Of a DNA stretch of 64,000 nucleotides, positions 9,993 through 18,468 are shown piece after piece. Source of the DNA: Nostoc sp. UCD121 (lineage in GTDB: Bacteria; Cyanobacteriota; Cyanobacteriia; Cyanobacteriales; Nostocaceae); NCBI RefSeq assembly GCF_014222285.1, contig NZ_JACKZS010000014.1, forward strand, positions 1-64,000. Direction: 5' to 3'. The notes under the pieces are model-generated. The model saw only the letters and a program-made list of their open reading frames with translations, made no database searches and had not been told where the DNA came from. The stretch's first letter is position 1, and each line of letters starts with the position of its first letter. A program made the position numbers and the translations under genes.

Positions 9993-10568
9993 TTAGGGGT
10001 GCAACGAATTTTTTCGGTCTATTGCCATAAGCCAACAATCAGAGTATTTCCCTTCATGCAGTTCATGTGCCGGCAATAACTTTAATTTCACAAAACCACA
10101 TTTTTCATAGCAGCGAATGGCGCGAGGATTGTCAACATGCGGGTCTATGACAATTTTATGAGCTTGCAGATGTTCAAAAAGATAGGTGATAATTGCTGAC
10201 AGGATTTTTGTACCAATTCCCTTGTTCCAATAGTCGGTTTCGCCTATGAACAAATCAATTCCGTAGACATAATCAGTATGTTCGAGATGATACAATCGCC
10301 TGTCAGTTTGGGATAAGTCATTGAGCGCACAATACTGCAAATAACCAATGGGAATATTTTGATAGTAGAACACGCACGGAACAACCGGATCATTTCCCTC
10401 GATCATAGGTTTGTAAGTTTCTATAATTCTTTCTAAAGGAAAAGGATTATCTCTTCCTTCATAAAATTCCAAAACTTGTGCATCAGTTAACCATTTTGCT
10501 ATCAACTCATAATCATAGATTTCATCTTGCATTAGACGAATAGTTATTTCGTCTTGTTGAATTAACAT
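9993..10568 (-). CDS. GNAT-family N-acetyltransferase, AAC(6')-like
   Basis: A 191-residue acetyltransferase from the ATG at 10568; the frame stays open upstream to a TTG at 10604, but ATG is preferred. The N-terminal ITIRLMQDEIYDYELIAKWL and the following FYEGRDNPF resemble the aminoglycoside 6'-N-acetyltransferase and siderophore-type (Acetyltransf_8) branch. The acetyl-CoA motif A region is DLFIGETDYWNKGIGTKIL (about 117-135), and motif B is RAIRCYEKCGFVK. The substrate cannot be assigned. Chromosomal relatives of this family often acetylate unknown amines, so an antibiotic-resistance role is not claimed. Confidence 0.82.
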   Translation of the reverse strand: MLIQQDEITIRLMQDEIYDYELIAKWLTDAQVLEFYEGRDNPFPLERIIETYKPMIEGNDPVVPCVFYYQNIPIGYLQYCALNDLSQTDRRLYHLEHTDYVYGIDLFIGETDYWNKGIGTKILSAIITYLFEHLQAHKIVIDPHVDNPRAIRCYEKCGFVKLKLLPAHELHEGKYSDCWLMAIDRKNSLHP

Positions 10569-10669
10569 ATCCTGTGTAGATTTTTCTAGACCGTATTTAA
10601 ACAATTATAGTTTGTTCAAAATGTTTATTGTTTTCTAAAAATTATGAAAAAGCAAATATGAAAAAGCAA

Positions 10670-10710
10670 AAGGGAATTCCATGCCCGCTTTGTAAAAATG
10701 GAATTCCCTT
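10670..10710. repeat. Perfect 13-bp inverted repeat around a 15-nt loop
   Basis: AAGGGAATTCCAT at 10670-10682 is exactly complementary to ATGGAATTCCCTT at 10698-10710. It lies between the divergently transcribed acetyltransferase and the 3' end of chaB, so it may end the chaB transcript. It also falls inside a short plus-strand frame starting MKKQKGIPCPLCKNG, with a CPLC zinc-knuckle-like start, which runs into chaB antisense and is probably not a gene. Confidence 0.55.
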
Positions 10711-10761
10711 GAATTTTGCCTTATCTCTACCAAAAGATACCTATGATGAGCTTAAATTTAC

Positions 10762-11007
10762 TCAATTACCACCAGACGTAACAGCTTTATTATGTATAGC
10801 AGTGTCTTCAGCCTTTCTCTGCCATTTGCCATCGCTGCCTGGTTCGTATTCATTCTTCACACTATTCCAAGCAATTTCACGCGCACCCTCTTCATTTGAA
10901 CCATTACTTTGAGCAGCATTAAATGCAGCTAGAAAAATCTGCTGTGCGTGTTCAGGCAACTGCTCTCTAATATCATTGGGCAATTCATTTATTGTTTTAT
11001 CAGCCAT
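10762..11007 (-). CDS. ChaB family protein
   Basis: An 81-residue protein of the ChaB family. Recognisable are the N-terminal LPNDIREQLPEHAQQIFLAAFNAA (helix), the central EEGAREIAWNSVKNEYE and the GSDGKWQRK turn. E. coli ChaB was named as a regulator of the Na+/K+:H+ antiporter ChaA, but its role is unproven. Cyanobacteria carry several short copies, often with stress genes. No chaA is adjacent here. Length is normal. Confidence 0.9.
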   Translation of the reverse strand: MADKTINELPNDIREQLPEHAQQIFLAAFNAAQSNGSNEEGAREIAWNSVKNEYEPGSDGKWQRKAEDTAIHNKAVTSGGN

Positions 11008-11121
11008 AAACTTATCTCCAATTATTTCAACTTAAGTTCATACTAAAAAACTTGCAGTATGATTTCCTCTTTCTAGAAGAATAGAAGTAAATAATCATAC
11101 TTTTGGCTGAGTCAGACAATT

Positions 11122-11790
11122 TTAAATCAGCGATGCAATGATATTGATACTCATGGCTAAAATGGTGGTATTGAAAAAGAATGATAATATGCTATGTAAC
11201 AAAGTCAAGCGTCTCATCTCGTGCGATCTCGTCTCCACATCTGAAACTTGGCTTGTCATGCCAATTACAAACGAATAATATAAAAATTCCCAATAGTCTG
11301 GAGAGTCGTTATTAGGAAAATCTAAACCTGCGGTAATTTCTTCACTATGATTACGATTAATATATTTGTAATAACTGTGTGCATATTGCACTGCAAACAT
11401 TGTATGCACTAATAGCCAGGAACCGACAATGGTTATAATTGCAAGTATGACATGTAGAATAAGCAGAATTGTTGACAACTCTTTTTTATCAGTTAGCAAA
11501 AACCCAATGGCTAAAACACTCGCACAAGCCGCAGCTATCACTAGCATGAATATAGCCAAATGTCCTTCATATTCACTCTCCGCATAACGGCGAATTTTTT
11601 CTGGTGTAGCCTCGATCATTTTCCACCAAGTTACGGCTAAGAAAAAGTCAGCACCAAAATTCCAAGCGCAGAGAGTGCGAGTTGCTAAGTGCAGCCAACG
11701 GGGAAGTATTACTGAAATTAATACAGCGAGTGCGACAGCAATTATAAGTCTGGGTCGAGGGTCAAAGTTTTTAAATAAGTTAAGTTTCAC
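11122..11790 (-). CDS. DUF1345 family membrane protein
   Basis: A 222-residue integral membrane protein with five predicted hydrophobic helices: LIIAVALAVLISVILP near the N-terminus, then LAIFMLVIAAACASVLAIGF, TILLILHVILAIITIVGSWL, the YWEFLYYSFVIGMTSQVSDVETRS segment and a C-terminal helix. The last region, with YYSFVIGMT and DVETRSHEMRR, is the DUF1345 hallmark. The family resembles a potassium-channel-like two-helix end but is functionally uncharacterised. Confidence 0.9.
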   Translation of the reverse strand: MKLNLFKNFDPRPRLIIAVALAVLISVILPRWLHLATRTLCAWNFGADFFLAVTWWKMIEATPEKIRRYAESEYEGHLAIFMLVIAAACASVLAIGFLLTDKKELSTILLILHVILAIITIVGSWLLVHTMFAVQYAHSYYKYINRNHSEEITAGLDFPNNDSPDYWEFLYYSFVIGMTSQVSDVETRSHEMRRLTLLHSILSFFFNTTILAMSINIIASLI

Positions 11791-11840
11791 AAATATTGCG
11801 ATCGCAGATGTTATCCAGTTAAATTTAATTAATTTGTAAT

Positions 11841-12040
11841 CTCTCTTAAAAGGCTACGGTGTAAACACAAGTAAGATCCAGAAAGCCCTCATGTAGAGAC
11901 GCAATTCATCGCGTCTGAAAGACTGACACGCTAGAGAGACGCGATAAATCGCCGTCTCTACAAAGAATCTACTCCTCAATTATTCCTTGACAAACTACTA
12001 TTTCCAACTTGTGTGTACACCGTAGCCTTTTAGGAGAGAG
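11841..12040. mobile_element. MITE-like element, ~200 bp with 32-bp terminal inverted repeats
   Basis: The left end (11841-11872, starting CTCTCTTAAAAGGCTACGG and ending ACACAAGT) and right end (12007-12040, starting ACTTGTGTGTACACCGTAG and ending GAGAGAG) are inverted copies that differ at only a few positions. The interior has no ORF and contains a further imperfect palindrome built on AGAGACGC...GCGTCTCT. The same terminal sequence recurs near 42584 and 42643. No convincing target duplication is visible. It is a non-autonomous element or a dispersed inverted repeat family. Confidence 0.7.
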
Positions 12041-12087
12041 GTTAAAATGTATTGCACCCCAACGAGAACCTCTATAGTACTCAACTA

Positions 12088-12118
12088 ATTACGAATTACG
12101 AATTACGAATTACGAATT
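12088..12118. repeat. Short tandem heptamer repeat (STRR), ATTACGA units
   Basis: Four consecutive ATTACGA heptamers end at the stop codon of the DUF1499 gene. The same heptamer appears degenerately near 14398-14420. Typical of heterocystous cyanobacteria. Confidence 0.8.
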
Positions 12119-12548
12119 ATTTCAACTTGCCTCTAATCGTTTCTATTCGTTGACGATTAACACCCAAATCGCTTTGACCTAAGCGTGAAGCGGAACGCAC
12201 TTGGATCGCATTGGCATTTCGGTCTAGATAAAACTCTACATCATCCACAAATCCCAGTAAAGCACTTTTAAATTCTGCATACAAATAATCTTGGCTTTCG
12301 GTAATGATTTGAGTTCTTGGTAAAGACTGAATAATTTGTTTAAGATTATTAATTGCTTCTTCTGGAGTAGATGTAAAAGTCAATGGTGCAATTTTGTGGG
12401 CTACATCTGTACTCTGACTAGAAACACAGTTAGGAGAATTAGGACAGGATGCTAATTTACCGTTGCTAACACCTAAATTATTCGGTCGTTTGCCAGCAAA
12501 AACCATAATTACGTCTCCAGGTAAGTAAATAACTATACTCTCACACAT
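12117..12548 (-). CDS. DUF1499 domain protein
   Basis: A 143-residue protein of the DUF1499 family. The landmark is LASCPNSPNCVSSQSTD (about residues 32-48), followed by IAPLTFTSTPEEAINNLKQIIQSLPRTQII and the C-terminal strand pair YAEFKSALLGFVDDVEFYLD and IQVRSASRLGQSDLGVNRQR. The function is unknown. Some members are secreted or plastid-targeted. The start is uncertain; an ATG about 14 codons in (MVFAGKRPNN) is equally plausible and gives a better-looking N-terminus. Confidence 0.88.
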   Translation of the reverse strand: MCESIVIYLPGDVIMVFAGKRPNNLGVSNGKLASCPNSPNCVSSQSTDVAHKIAPLTFTSTPEEAINNLKQIIQSLPRTQIITESQDYLYAEFKSALLGFVDDVEFYLDRNANAIQVRSASRLGQSDLGVNRQRIETIRGKLK

Positions 12549-12670
12549 TTACTTGAACCACTGTAATGCTTTCCCGCGATCGCATCTTCTGGCAAATGAC
12601 AGATTCCTTAAAACATCAGTGATGCGTTCGCTCTATGATTCGGTAAGTATCGTCTAGGCGAAGACAGATT

Positions 12671-13819
12671 ATGACGCAAACAATTTCAATCAACGACTCC
12701 GGGCGTTTGCAACTCACACCGCTAGAAATCCCATCCCGCCTACTGTTAGGGCCTGGGCCATCCAATGCCCATCCCACAGTTCTCCAAGCGATGAATACTT
12801 CACCAGTTGGGCATCTTGACCCAGCTTTTCTCGCCCTCATGGATGAAATTCAGTCGTTGCTACGCTACGTATGGCAAACAGAAAACCCACTCACCATTGC
12901 AGTTAGTGGTACGGGAACAGCTGCAATGGAAGCAACGATCGCTAATGCTGTTGAACCTGGTGATATAGTTTTGATTGGTGTGGCTGGTTATTTTGGTAAT
13001 CGCCTTGTAGATATGGCTGGACGTTATGGTGCTGATGTACGAACCATTACCAAGCCTTGGGGACAAGTCTTTAACCTTGATGAACTCAAAACAGCCCTAG
13101 AAACTCATCGCCCAACTATTTTAGCTCTAGTTCATGCCGAAACTTCCACCGGCGCACGGCAACCGTTAGAAGGAGTTGCTGATTTGTGCAATGAATTTGG
13201 CACTTTGCTGCTAGTGGATACTGTGACAAGTTTGGGTGGCGTTCCGTTGTTTTTGGATGCTTGGGGAGTTGACTTAGCCTATAGTTGTAGCCAAAAAGGG
13301 TTAGGTTGCCCGCCTGGTGCTTCGCCTTTTACGATGAGTGCGCGTGCAGTTGAGAAATTGCAACAGCGCCAAAGTAAGGTTGCAAACTGGTATTTGGATA
13401 TGTTGTTACTGGGTAAGTATTGGGGGGCTGAACGCACCTATCACCATACAGCACCCATTAATTTATATTATGCATTGCGGGAAGCACTGCGTTTGCTTTC
13501 AGAAGAGGGGTTAGCCAACTCCTGGCAACGTCATCAGAAAAACGTGGAGTATCTCTGGGAAGGGTTGGAGAATTTAGGACTGAGTATGCACGTGGAACAA
13601 GAGTATAGACTACCAACGCTTACCACTGTCCGCATTCCAGCAGGAGTAGATGGGAAAGCGATCGCACGGCAGTTACTCAATGAATATAATATTGAAATTG
13701 GCGGTGGTCTTGGCGAACTAGCGGGTAAAGTTTGGCGTGTCGGATTGATGGGCTTTAATAGTCGAAAGGAAAGTGCTGACCAACTTTTAGCAGCACTGCG
13801 GCAGGTTTTACCTAAATAA
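12671..13819 (+). CDS. Class V aminotransferase (alanine/serine-glyoxylate type)
   Basis: A 382-residue PLP enzyme of the aminotransferase class V fold. The opening RLLLGPGPSNAHPTVLQAM is typical of alanine-glyoxylate and serine-glyoxylate aminotransferases. AVSGTGTAAMEA binds the cofactor phosphate, LLVDTVTSLGGVP holds the PLP-ring Asp (about residues 182-194), and SCSQKGLGCPPG carries the Schiff-base Lys (about 213). The C-terminal IEIGGGLGELAGKVWRVGLMG contains the substrate-binding Arg. It probably acts in photorespiratory glyoxylate-to-glycine conversion. Cyanobacterial relatives were once labelled 'soluble hydrogenase small subunit', a misnomer. Monocistronic. Confidence 0.9.
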   Translation: MTQTISINDSGRLQLTPLEIPSRLLLGPGPSNAHPTVLQAMNTSPVGHLDPAFLALMDEIQSLLRYVWQTENPLTIAVSGTGTAAMEATIANAVEPGDIVLIGVAGYFGNRLVDMAGRYGADVRTITKPWGQVFNLDELKTALETHRPTILALVHAETSTGARQPLEGVADLCNEFGTLLLVDTVTSLGGVPLFLDAWGVDLAYSCSQKGLGCPPGASPFTMSARAVEKLQQRQSKVANWYLDMLLLGKYWGAERTYHHTAPINLYYALREALRLLSEEGLANSWQRHQKNVEYLWEGLENLGLSMHVEQEYRLPTLTTVRIPAGVDGKAIARQLLNEYNIEIGGGLGELAGKVWRVGLMGFNSRKESADQLLAALRQVLPK

Positions 13820-13880
13820 TTTTTGGGTGAAAATAGTGCGCTAACAGTAGCTTAACGCACTTAATCTGGCACTACAATTA

Positions 13881-14285
13881 TTACCAATTACAAGAAGCAA
13901 CCAAGTTGGCTACTATCTCAACTAGTTCGTCTGGATCAATTGGTTTAGATACATGAGTGTCAAAGCCACCTTCCAAGGCACGGATACGAGCCTCAGCATC
14001 AGCATAAGCTGTTAAAGCAATAGCTGGGACTCGTCCACAATTGTTTGATTTGAGCGCACGGAATTTGCGGATGAAAGTGTAGCCATCCTCTCCAGGCAAC
14101 CCAATATCAGAAATTAAAACATCGGGCTGTAATTCGGATAATACCTTGTGTGCCGCATCCGCCGATATTACTGGTATAACTTTTGCTCCATCCATTTCCA
14201 ACACAGTAGTGATGAAAAAGCGAGTATCATTATCATCCTCAATTACCAGAATATCTAAACCAGCAAGAGTTCCAGAAGGTTCCAT
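13881..14285 (-). CDS. Single-domain response regulator
   Basis: A 134-residue stand-alone receiver domain. Acidic pair VIEDDNDTRFF, phosphoacceptor Asp in VLISDIGLPGEDGY (about residue 58), Thr in IALTAYA and Lys in HVSKPIDPDELV are all present, so it should be phosphorylatable. There is no output domain. It resembles receivers of hybrid kinases, including the wording of the SKPIDPDELV end. No kinase is next to it, so it probably acts as a shuttle in a phosphorelay. Confidence 0.88.
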   Translation of the reverse strand: MEPSGTLAGLDILVIEDDNDTRFFITTVLEMDGAKVIPVISADAAHKVLSELQPDVLISDIGLPGEDGYTFIRKFRALKSNNCGRVPAIALTAYADAEARIRALEGGFDTHVSKPIDPDELVEIVANLVASCNW

Positions 14286-14433
14286 AAATGAAATTTTATC
14301 GTAAATTAAGGGTTTAAATCCCCATTTTGAAAATGTCTTTATGGTCTTTCCTACATGGCTTAAAAAGTCAGATACCTATCCCTAAAGTAATTAATCATTC
14401 GTAATTACAAATTACGAATTGTGAACTAACTCC

Positions 14434-15867
14434 TCACTTGTCTAAAGTTCTTACACTCAGTACTTGGGGTGGTGTCGAATCTGGCGGATAAATCACATCT
14501 ACCTGTACTATCCGCTTAGTGGCAGGTGGAAGTACAAGCTTTACCAATGGTTCTAACACCTGACCAGTTCTGTGCCATAGATGTACATAACGCGTCTTTT
14601 GTTCACCTTGGTCATCGAAGTAACGTAGCCGCAGCGTACCACGGAAGAAAGGAAAATCTAAGGATGGTTTCCTAAAACGTAAACCACCTTGGGATAATTT
14701 ATCTTCCTTCAAAGGCGTTTCTAAAGTCACAGTCACGGTTTGATTTTGGTTGGTATTGTTGCTTAAAGGTAAGGTAAGTTTATATTCCACCCCATAATTA
14801 CCATGTGCTTCATAAGCCGTATCTGGATAACGTACTAGCATTTTGGCCGTTTGGATTTGTTGAGTACCCAATCGACCACTCCGCAATGTGTCTAAAACAT
14901 AAGAAATAGCTTTGCCGCGTTGGGGAATAGTCAGATTTGTGCTTTGGGGATTATCCAGCAACTTTGCTTGCCATTGGGAACCTTGTGAAACACCAGCTAC
15001 ACGCCCATAAATTAGTGCGCCACTGGTAGTATTTGGAGGAGTCGGGGTTTTATCTCGCGGCCCGGCGAAGTTCCCGTTATCTAGTAAAGCTTGCCATTCT
15101 GCAAGAGTTGGTGGGCGTTCTGTATTATCAGAATTTTTCTTGGCAAACATTGCTAAACTTGCCGCATAAACTCGATCGCTACTACGCAACCGCATAAAGC
15201 TAGAACGCCCATTCACAGGCTTTTCTAGATTTCGTACAGGAATCGGATGATTTAGTAACATCCGGCTTTGCCCTGGGGGAATTATCAGCTTTGTGGGGAA
15301 ATCAGCTTGTCGAACACCTCGGAGTACATCACCAACAGCGCGATCGCCTGGCCCGGAATAAGCTTTACCATCGTTATTTTCTACGTAGGGTGGTAAGGTA
15401 ACAAATGGCGCATCTTGCATCAAATAACTCGCTGCTTGTAACACATCTACTGTTACAGGTTTTTTACCAGGGTTATACACAATTACGCCCAAATATAGCG
15501 TTTGTAAATCCTTGGGAGTGTGGCTGTAGTGGTGCGCGAATAAGTCAAAGCGTCCCTGAAAAGGAAAATTGAGGTGTGCTGCTGGAACTTTTTTATCGTT
15601 TGTAGGAAAGGTGGAAAGTAAAATACCCTCAGTTTTAACCCACTCTGGGCTATTGCTGTTAAAAACGGGTATTGTATCCAACTTACCTGGTAGAGATCGA
15701 ACTTCTCCTGGTTGGACGATTTCTTGGGGTGCTGGCTTTGGTGAAGTTTGAGCGATCGCTGAATTCTTTTTATCTACTGTGCATCCAAAGGTTTGAGTTA
15801 TGGCAAGTCCTAATAGAAGTGTGAATACAGGTAGTGGTAATTTGGCTAGCATCAATTTGATCGTCAA
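14434..15867 (-). CDS. DUF3370 family secreted protein
   Basis: A 477-residue protein with an N-terminal export signal: MTIKLMLAKLPLP then a hydrophobic core ending in ITQTFGC, where the Cys could be a lipobox. The remainder is the DUF3370 family, found almost only in cyanobacteria. It has no known enzymatic motif and is rich in beta strands. The C-terminal block TRYVHLWHRTGQ through VIYPPDSTPPQVLSVRT is highly conserved and recurs as a gene fragment at 31515-31712 in this window. The likely location is the periplasm or outer envelope. Role unknown. Confidence 0.9.
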   Translation of the reverse strand: MTIKLMLAKLPLPVFTLLLGLAITQTFGCTVDKKNSAIAQTSPKPAPQEIVQPGEVRSLPGKLDTIPVFNSNSPEWVKTEGILLSTFPTNDKKVPAAHLNFPFQGRFDLFAHHYSHTPKDLQTLYLGVIVYNPGKKPVTVDVLQAASYLMQDAPFVTLPPYVENNDGKAYSGPGDRAVGDVLRGVRQADFPTKLIIPPGQSRMLLNHPIPVRNLEKPVNGRSSFMRLRSSDRVYAASLAMFAKKNSDNTERPPTLAEWQALLDNGNFAGPRDKTPTPPNTTSGALIYGRVAGVSQGSQWQAKLLDNPQSTNLTIPQRGKAISYVLDTLRSGRLGTQQIQTAKMLVRYPDTAYEAHGNYGVEYKLTLPLSNNTNQNQTVTVTLETPLKEDKLSQGGLRFRKPSLDFPFFRGTLRLRYFDDQGEQKTRYVHLWHRTGQVLEPLVKLVLPPATKRIVQVDVIYPPDSTPPQVLSVRTLDK

Positions 15868-16005
15868 TCAAGGTGTAGTTATAATTACAAGTTAATTTAA
15901 GGAAATTTCTGAGAATGCGATCGCAATCTTATTTGAGTTGTAAAAATTCTCATAGACGCGCCAGCCTTTCTCCGTCAAGAGTTCAGATAATACCAAAACA
16001 CTTGT

Positions 16006-16030
16006 AGAGACGGCGATTTATCGCGTCTCT
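16006..16030. repeat. Dispersed palindrome AGAGACG...CGTCTCT
   Basis: A near-perfect inverted repeat (AGAGACGGCGATTTA then TCGCGTCTCT) in the spacer upstream of the DUF3370 gene. The same family of palindromes occurs inside the element at 11841-12040 and as ACAGACGC...GCGTCTGT at 37243. The rest of the 15868-16166 spacer shows no gene. Confidence 0.6.
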
Positions 16031-16166
16031 TTCGAAAACCCCAAAATTTTACCAGTAGCGATTCACGAGATTGGATTAAAATAACACGGCAAAATAAAAT
16101 CCGACTCATTCGCATTTCGTGAACAACGTCGGGAAAATATATATCTGTTGATTATCCTTTACTAAC

Positions 16167-16277
16167 TCACTGCGAGAAAAAACCAACAAACAGTAGAGGC
16201 AAAAGTATTAGAAGGGACACAATTAATACGAGGGTTGCCGGCTCGACTTTAATCTGGTTCTTTTGTGGATCGCGCAT
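16167..16277 (-). CDS. Putative small single-span membrane protein, 36 aa
   Basis: An ATG-to-TGA frame of 36 codons. A charged N-terminal tail (MRDPQKNQIKVEPA) is followed by one strongly hydrophobic helix of about 20 residues (TLVLIVSLLILLPLLFVGFF). This is typical of the tiny subunits that bind photosynthetic or respiratory complexes, but it matches none of the Psb, Pet, Psa or Ndh small subunits I know. Codon use (CTC, CTT, TTA, TTG for Leu) looks like coding DNA. It lies about 120 bp downstream of a second tiny membrane ORF on the same strand. Confidence 0.45.
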   Translation of the reverse strand: MRDPQKNQIKVEPATLVLIVSLLILLPLLFVGFFSQ

Positions 16278-16394
16278 TTGGCTTGCTCTCGAAAAATAAG
16301 TATATTAACTCAGCCTAAAGGATATTTATCCCTTATTCCAAGCCCAATAAGGTTGAAAAACGTAAATTTTTCGCAACTTTATCGTCCTATCAGC

Positions 16395-16502
16395 TTATTT
16401 CTTCCAAGGTAGTTTAGTTCCCATTTCAGTCAATGCAGAAAAAATGAGATAGAGGATGAGTAACCCAGCACCCGCAAAGAAAGCCAGTAAATCGTTATCC
16501 AT
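16395..16502 (-). CDS. Putative small single-span membrane protein, 35 aa
   Basis: An ATG-to-TAA frame of 35 codons: acidic N-terminus MDNDLLAF, one hydrophobic helix (FFAGAGLLILYLIFSAL) and a basic end TKLPWKK, giving a clear N-out/C-in positive-inside pattern. No named photosystem or cytochrome subunit matches. It starts 43 bp downstream of the stop of the 475-residue membrane protein and could be co-transcribed with it. Confidence 0.45.
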   Translation of the reverse strand: MDNDLLAFFAGAGLLILYLIFSALTEMGTKLPWKK

Positions 16503-16544
16503 AAATGCTATGTGCTAAAACTTTGCTAATCATAGCGAAATCTA

Positions 16545-17972
16545 CTAATCTTTAGCATTTTTCTGAGCCTGCAATCTTTGGTCTTGTGGATGCAAACTGT
16601 ACCAGCCATACCAGTGACGAACTGCTAGCCAAACGGCTGAAAGCAAACCCGCTAGGCTGAGAGTGAGGCCGCTAAATGGTACTAATAATCCAAAAATTGG
16701 TAATACTGCTCCAGCAATAGTGCAGATAATAGCAGCCAAAGAAGCACTGCGACTGGCTCCCAATCCCCATGTCAAAAACAGTAAGATGATGGAAATTAAA
16801 GTCCAAGCCAACTGAGCATTGATGACACGAGCCAAATAGGTCAAAACCAATAGACAAGCAAAGAAAATACTACCAGCGATCGCAACATTTCTGAAACTCA
16901 TTGGTAGTGATAAATACAACAACAATATCCACCACAAAAATATTGCTGGTGCTAGCAATAAAAGACGCGGAATTACCCCCGTATGACGAATCGGTTCGGT
17001 GTTGGTAAACACTCCGAATGGATTTTTGACTGAAACATTCTCGTCAAATTTCCAAGTAAATTGCGTACTACGTCCGTCAGATTTAATATCGTCAGGTTCA
17101 ATACCACTGGCAAAATTAGCCGGAGCAAAGTTAGCAATTGCTATGAGGCGGAAGTTAGATAAAATCTGTCCCCCTGCACTATAAACCCAGCGAGGCCCGC
17201 CTCTAGCCTGGTAGGTGACTTTAAAGGTAGTTTCTTCTCCTGGTTGCAGCCGAAAGGGAAAACCATAATCTTCTGGATTGATTTGTTGCAATCTTGTCCC
17301 GTCACGCTCGATTTTATAGCTAGAAAGAAGTGTGTAGCCGTTAGGTGGCGGTGCTTCAAAGAAAAAATTATTAATATCCTTGAGTTTGTTAACTACTTTA
17401 TAATCGGCAGTATAATCTGCCCGATAAATTGAGCTACGCCCTGGAACATCTACGCTTTGGTCAAGCTTGACTTGAATTTGCGAACCAGCCAAGCTCAAAA
17501 AGCGGTTAATTTGTCTTGTCTCATTTACTTTGACTATTTTGTTACCGACTTGAGTGTTATATGAGTATGGCTCCTGAATGGTGTAGCGCACTTGCGGGGC
17601 AAGTTGTTCGAGCTTTTCACCTGCCACACTTTCAGCCACTTGAGCTACCTTTGCCTGTTCCCAATAGTGGTAGCGATTGCTTAAAGTTGAACAGAGAAAA
17701 AATCCTGGTACTAAGAGAACTAATACTAGAGTTAAATGCTGTAATCCGCGCAACAGTTGAGAATAGCCAACAGCCCATTCACCGATGAATATAAGCTGTT
17801 CCGGCTGGCTGCGACGGAGAGAAAAACTTATCAGTGCGATCGCAACTCCCAAAGCTACGATCAAAAATACTAATAACAGTGAAGCTTTGAGCGCCTGGGT
17901 TCCAAATTGAACAAGCTCAATCGGATGCGTCAAATCGGGTAATCCGGGAATACCTTGAGCAGAAGATGACAT
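16545..17972 (-). CDS. Polytopic membrane protein of unknown function
   Basis: A 475-residue protein. There is one helix near the N-terminus (LLLVFLIVALGVAIALISFSL), a second at about 75-95, then a large soluble domain of about 200 residues rich in beta strands (TRQINRFLSLAGSQIQVKLDQSV through FRLIAIANF). At least five more helices follow from about 335 to 460 (LLLLAPAIFLWWILLLYL onward). The topology, two helices then a periplasmic beta domain then a helix bundle, resembles the CreD inner-membrane family, but I see no motif that confirms it. Two tiny membrane ORFs follow downstream on the same strand. Confidence 0.8.
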   Translation of the reverse strand: MSSSAQGIPGLPDLTHPIELVQFGTQALKASLLLVFLIVALGVAIALISFSLRRSQPEQLIFIGEWAVGYSQLLRGLQHLTLVLVLLVPGFFLCSTLSNRYHYWEQAKVAQVAESVAGEKLEQLAPQVRYTIQEPYSYNTQVGNKIVKVNETRQINRFLSLAGSQIQVKLDQSVDVPGRSSIYRADYTADYKVVNKLKDINNFFFEAPPPNGYTLLSSYKIERDGTRLQQINPEDYGFPFRLQPGEETTFKVTYQARGGPRWVYSAGGQILSNFRLIAIANFAPANFASGIEPDDIKSDGRSTQFTWKFDENVSVKNPFGVFTNTEPIRHTGVIPRLLLLAPAIFLWWILLLYLSLPMSFRNVAIAGSIFFACLLVLTYLARVINAQLAWTLISIILLFLTWGLGASRSASLAAIICTIAGAVLPIFGLLVPFSGLTLSLAGLLSAVWLAVRHWYGWYSLHPQDQRLQAQKNAKD

Positions 17973-18227
17973 TGGCTAAATTTATTGCAGAATTTGAAGA
18001 ACCAGACCGATAAATTTGCTTAAAAGTTTCTGAATAATAGTTTTATTTAATACGCAGATATTTTCAATAAGTGCTGCTGAATTGCTCAACGGTAACTGAG
18101 AACTTACACAAAAAATTGCTCAAATTCTTATTTATCTGTGTTCTCTGTAGTTCTGCGTTAGCCTGTTACAAGTCTTATTGAGTCTACATCTTTCTATTAA
18201 TCATCCCTAAGCCTAATTATCTCAACA

Positions 18228-18260
18228 TCAAAAACCCGGTCATGATGGCCGGGTTTTTGA
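18228..18260. terminator. Intrinsic terminator-like hairpin with no obvious gene
   Basis: TCAAAAACCCGG at 18228-18239 pairs perfectly with CCGGGTTTTTGA at 18249-18260, giving a GC-rich stem with A-run and T-run flanks that would work in both directions. It lies about 290 nt beyond the stop of the minus-strand gene ending at 18554 and 256 bp upstream of another minus-strand start. It may end the 18554-18883 transcript, or belong to an unrecognised small RNA. The remainder of 17973-18468 shows no gene. Confidence 0.75.
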
Positions 18261-18468
18261 GTGGAAACATGGGGCTATATTGCCCAAAGGTTAGTTATAG
18301 AAGTTCAGTATAAAATCGATGCTCTGATTAGGGATACCGCTTGACTGTTATCGATTTCGGAAAATTAGCTAAAAATTTTTGAGTAGTCTTCCTTTCTCTT
18401 CCAAGCGGCAACCGACTGGTAGCGCCAGAGTGTAGGATTGATAAATATTGATTTTCCGGCTTTTGCTG

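Noticed and set aside
10628-10912. Plus-strand frame with a CPLCKNG start
   Set aside because: Most of it is antisense to chaB; only the first ~40 codons are free. I treat it as chance or a relic.
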